From Clostridia bacterium (lineage in GTDB: Bacteria; Bacillota; Clostridia; Oscillospirales; Acutalibacteraceae), in contig JAGBSR010000147.1 of the NCBI GenBank assembly GCA_017631745.1, positions 1 to 5,506 of the forward strand: a stretch of DNA of 5,506 bases. The letters run 5' to 3'. A program made the translations under genes and the position numbers. Shown here piece by piece: positions 4,736 through 5,506 of the stretch. Under the pieces are notes generated by a model. It ran no database searches and was not told where the DNA came from. It saw only the letters and a program-made list of their open reading frames with translations. The stretch's first letter is position 1; each line of letters opens with the position of its first letter.

Positions 4736-5212
4736 ATGCAGTCCATGGATGACATATATCAAAGCTATGCCCTTACGGTCTATAAATATCTTCTTAGCCT
4801 ATGCAGAAACGATGACCTTGCCGAAGAGCTGACGCAGGAAACCTTTTATCAGGCGATTAAAAGCATCAACCGCTTTGACGGAAGCTGTCACATATCTACC
4901 TGGCTATGTGCAATAGCTAAAAATCAGTTTTTGGCGTACCAACGAAAGCACCCGAACACTGCCGAGATTGAGACTTACGATGCTGTATCGCCGTCGGCAG
5001 AAGATGATGCAGTAGCTTATGAAAACCGAGTGGAACTCCTGAGAAAACTGCATTTATGCCCCGAGCCTTACCGAGAGATTCTGTATCTGAGGATTTTCGG
5101 TAATCTGTCTTTCAAAGAGATAGGTGACATCTTAGGCAAGACGGAAAACTGGGCAAGAGTTACATTTTACAGAGGCAAAGAAAAGCTGAGAAAGGAGCTT
5201 GAAGAGATATGA
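4736..5212 (+). CDS. ECF-type RNA polymerase sigma-70 family factor
   Basis: This 158-residue protein has only regions 2 and 4 of sigma-70, the ECF layout. Region 2 (about 6-72) contains the core-binding and -10-melting helix with DLAEELTQETFYQAI at 27-41 and F..STWLCAIAKN..L.Y.RK at 47-71. An acidic linker (73-95) leads to region 4 (about 96-156), whose helix-turn-helix LSFKEIGDILGKTENWARV (124-142) reads the -35 element. The gene overlaps the next one by ATGA, and that gene encodes a zinc-finger membrane anti-sigma, so the pair should sense an envelope or extracellular signal. The ATG was chosen because GGAG (4724-4727) is eight bases before it; a second in-frame ATG at 4745 (M4) is too far from it. 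The regulon cannot be read from here. Confidence 0.92.
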   Translation: MQSMDDIYQSYALTVYKYLLSLCRNDDLAEELTQETFYQAIKSINRFDGSCHISTWLCAIAKNQFLAYQRKHPNTAEIETYDAVSPSAEDDAVAYENRVELLRKLHLCPEPYREILYLRIFGNLSFKEIGDILGKTENWARVTFYRGKEKLRKELEEI

Positions 5213-5506
5213 AAAACAATCTTACTTGCGAAATAGTTGAAGATTTAATGCCATCATACATAGACTCACTTACAAGCGAAGTGACCAACAAGGCTGTGAG
5301 AGAGCATCTGTCACAGTGTGAGATGTGCAAAGCTAAGCTTGATAATATGAAAGAGCCTTGCAGTGAGGATAAAATAGAGCACGAAAAGAAAGAGATAGAC
5401 TTTCTTAAGAAGAACAGAAGAAAGAACATAAGAACAAAGCTGATAAGTCTGCTTGCAGTCGTGCTTGTGGTGGCGGTTGCCGATTGTACCCTGCCGTACC
5501 TCGGGA
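5209..5506 (+). CDS. Zinc-finger (zf-HC2) membrane anti-sigma factor, N-terminal part
   Basis: The gene starts with the ATG of an ATGA overlapping the sigma-factor stop and runs off the right edge; 99 codons are visible with no stop. AAAGGAG (5191-5197), inside the sigma gene, lies 11 bases upstream, and translational coupling is likely. Residues 1-45 form a putative zinc anti-sigma domain: C7, H33, C37 and C40 give C-x25-H-x3-C-x2-C, with the typical IVEDLMPSYIDSLTS and VREHLSQCEMC context. A charged stretch (50-77) leads to a membrane segment (about 78-92, LISLLAVVLVVAVAD). It should hold the partner sigma factor at the membrane until a signal releases it. The outer domain is outside the window, so the signal is unknown. 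Confidence 0.88.
   Translation, partial: MKNNLTCEIVEDLMPSYIDSLTSEVTNKAVREHLSQCEMCKAKLDNMKEPCSEDKIEHEKKEIDFLKKNRRKNIRTKLISLLAVVLVVAVADCTLPYLG

Noticed and set aside
5160..5429. 89-codon reverse open frame at the right edge
   Set aside because: It is antisense to the sigma/anti-sigma genes; the forward frame has the ATGA overlap and the zinc-finger pattern.

Overview
The window looks like chromosomal DNA from a low- to moderate-GC Gram-positive bacterium of the Clostridia, probably a gut Ruminococcaceae/Oscillospiraceae relative. This is inferred from the AGGAGG-type ribosome binding sites 5-9 bases before most starts, several near-consensus sigma-A promoters with 17-base spacers, AT-rich intergenic DNA, and the gene families present (Clostridia-type MGMT/ATL protein, NifX-like protein with a His/Cys tail, YdhF-like aldo/keto reductase, small ECF-type sigma factor with a zinc-finger anti-sigma partner). 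No species can be named from sequence alone.

Layout. Bases 1-4 hold only the start codon of a leftward gene. Its leader (about 5-191) is driven by a perfect TTGACA-N17-TATAAT promoter, and can fold either into a long-range multihelix structure or into an intrinsic terminator. Rightward from 301 lies a 101-residue alkyltransferase-like protein, then a 420-residue AspT/YidE-type membrane transporter (762-2024) that lacks the usual cytosolic RCK_C domains. A strong hairpin at 2046-2069 separates the transporter from a convergent leftward NifX-like gene (2089-2472), which has its own good promoter.

The gene-free stretch 2522-2793 carries an almost perfectly paired 80-base cloverleaf (2543-2622), another hairpin (2651-2673) and a second hairpin-rich stretch that may be a dispersed repeat. 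Next come two leftward genes: a YdcF/SanA-like DUF218 membrane protein (2794-3528) and a YdhF-like aldo/keto reductase (3623-4543), separated by a long perfect inverted repeat. From 4598 the DNA carries back-to-back promoters; the rightward one drives a sigma-70 family (ECF-like) sigma factor (4736-5212). Its partner anti-sigma gene overlaps it by ATGA and runs off the right edge.

The genes do not form one pathway. They are short independent transcription units of house-keeping/accessory type: alkylated-DNA recognition, organic-anion transport, metal-cofactor-related protein, envelope-related DUF218 protein, carbonyl reduction, and one signal-responsive sigma/anti-sigma pair. The two most unexplained signals are RNA/DNA structures and not proteins: the attenuator-like leader at the left edge and the cloverleaf at 2543-2622.
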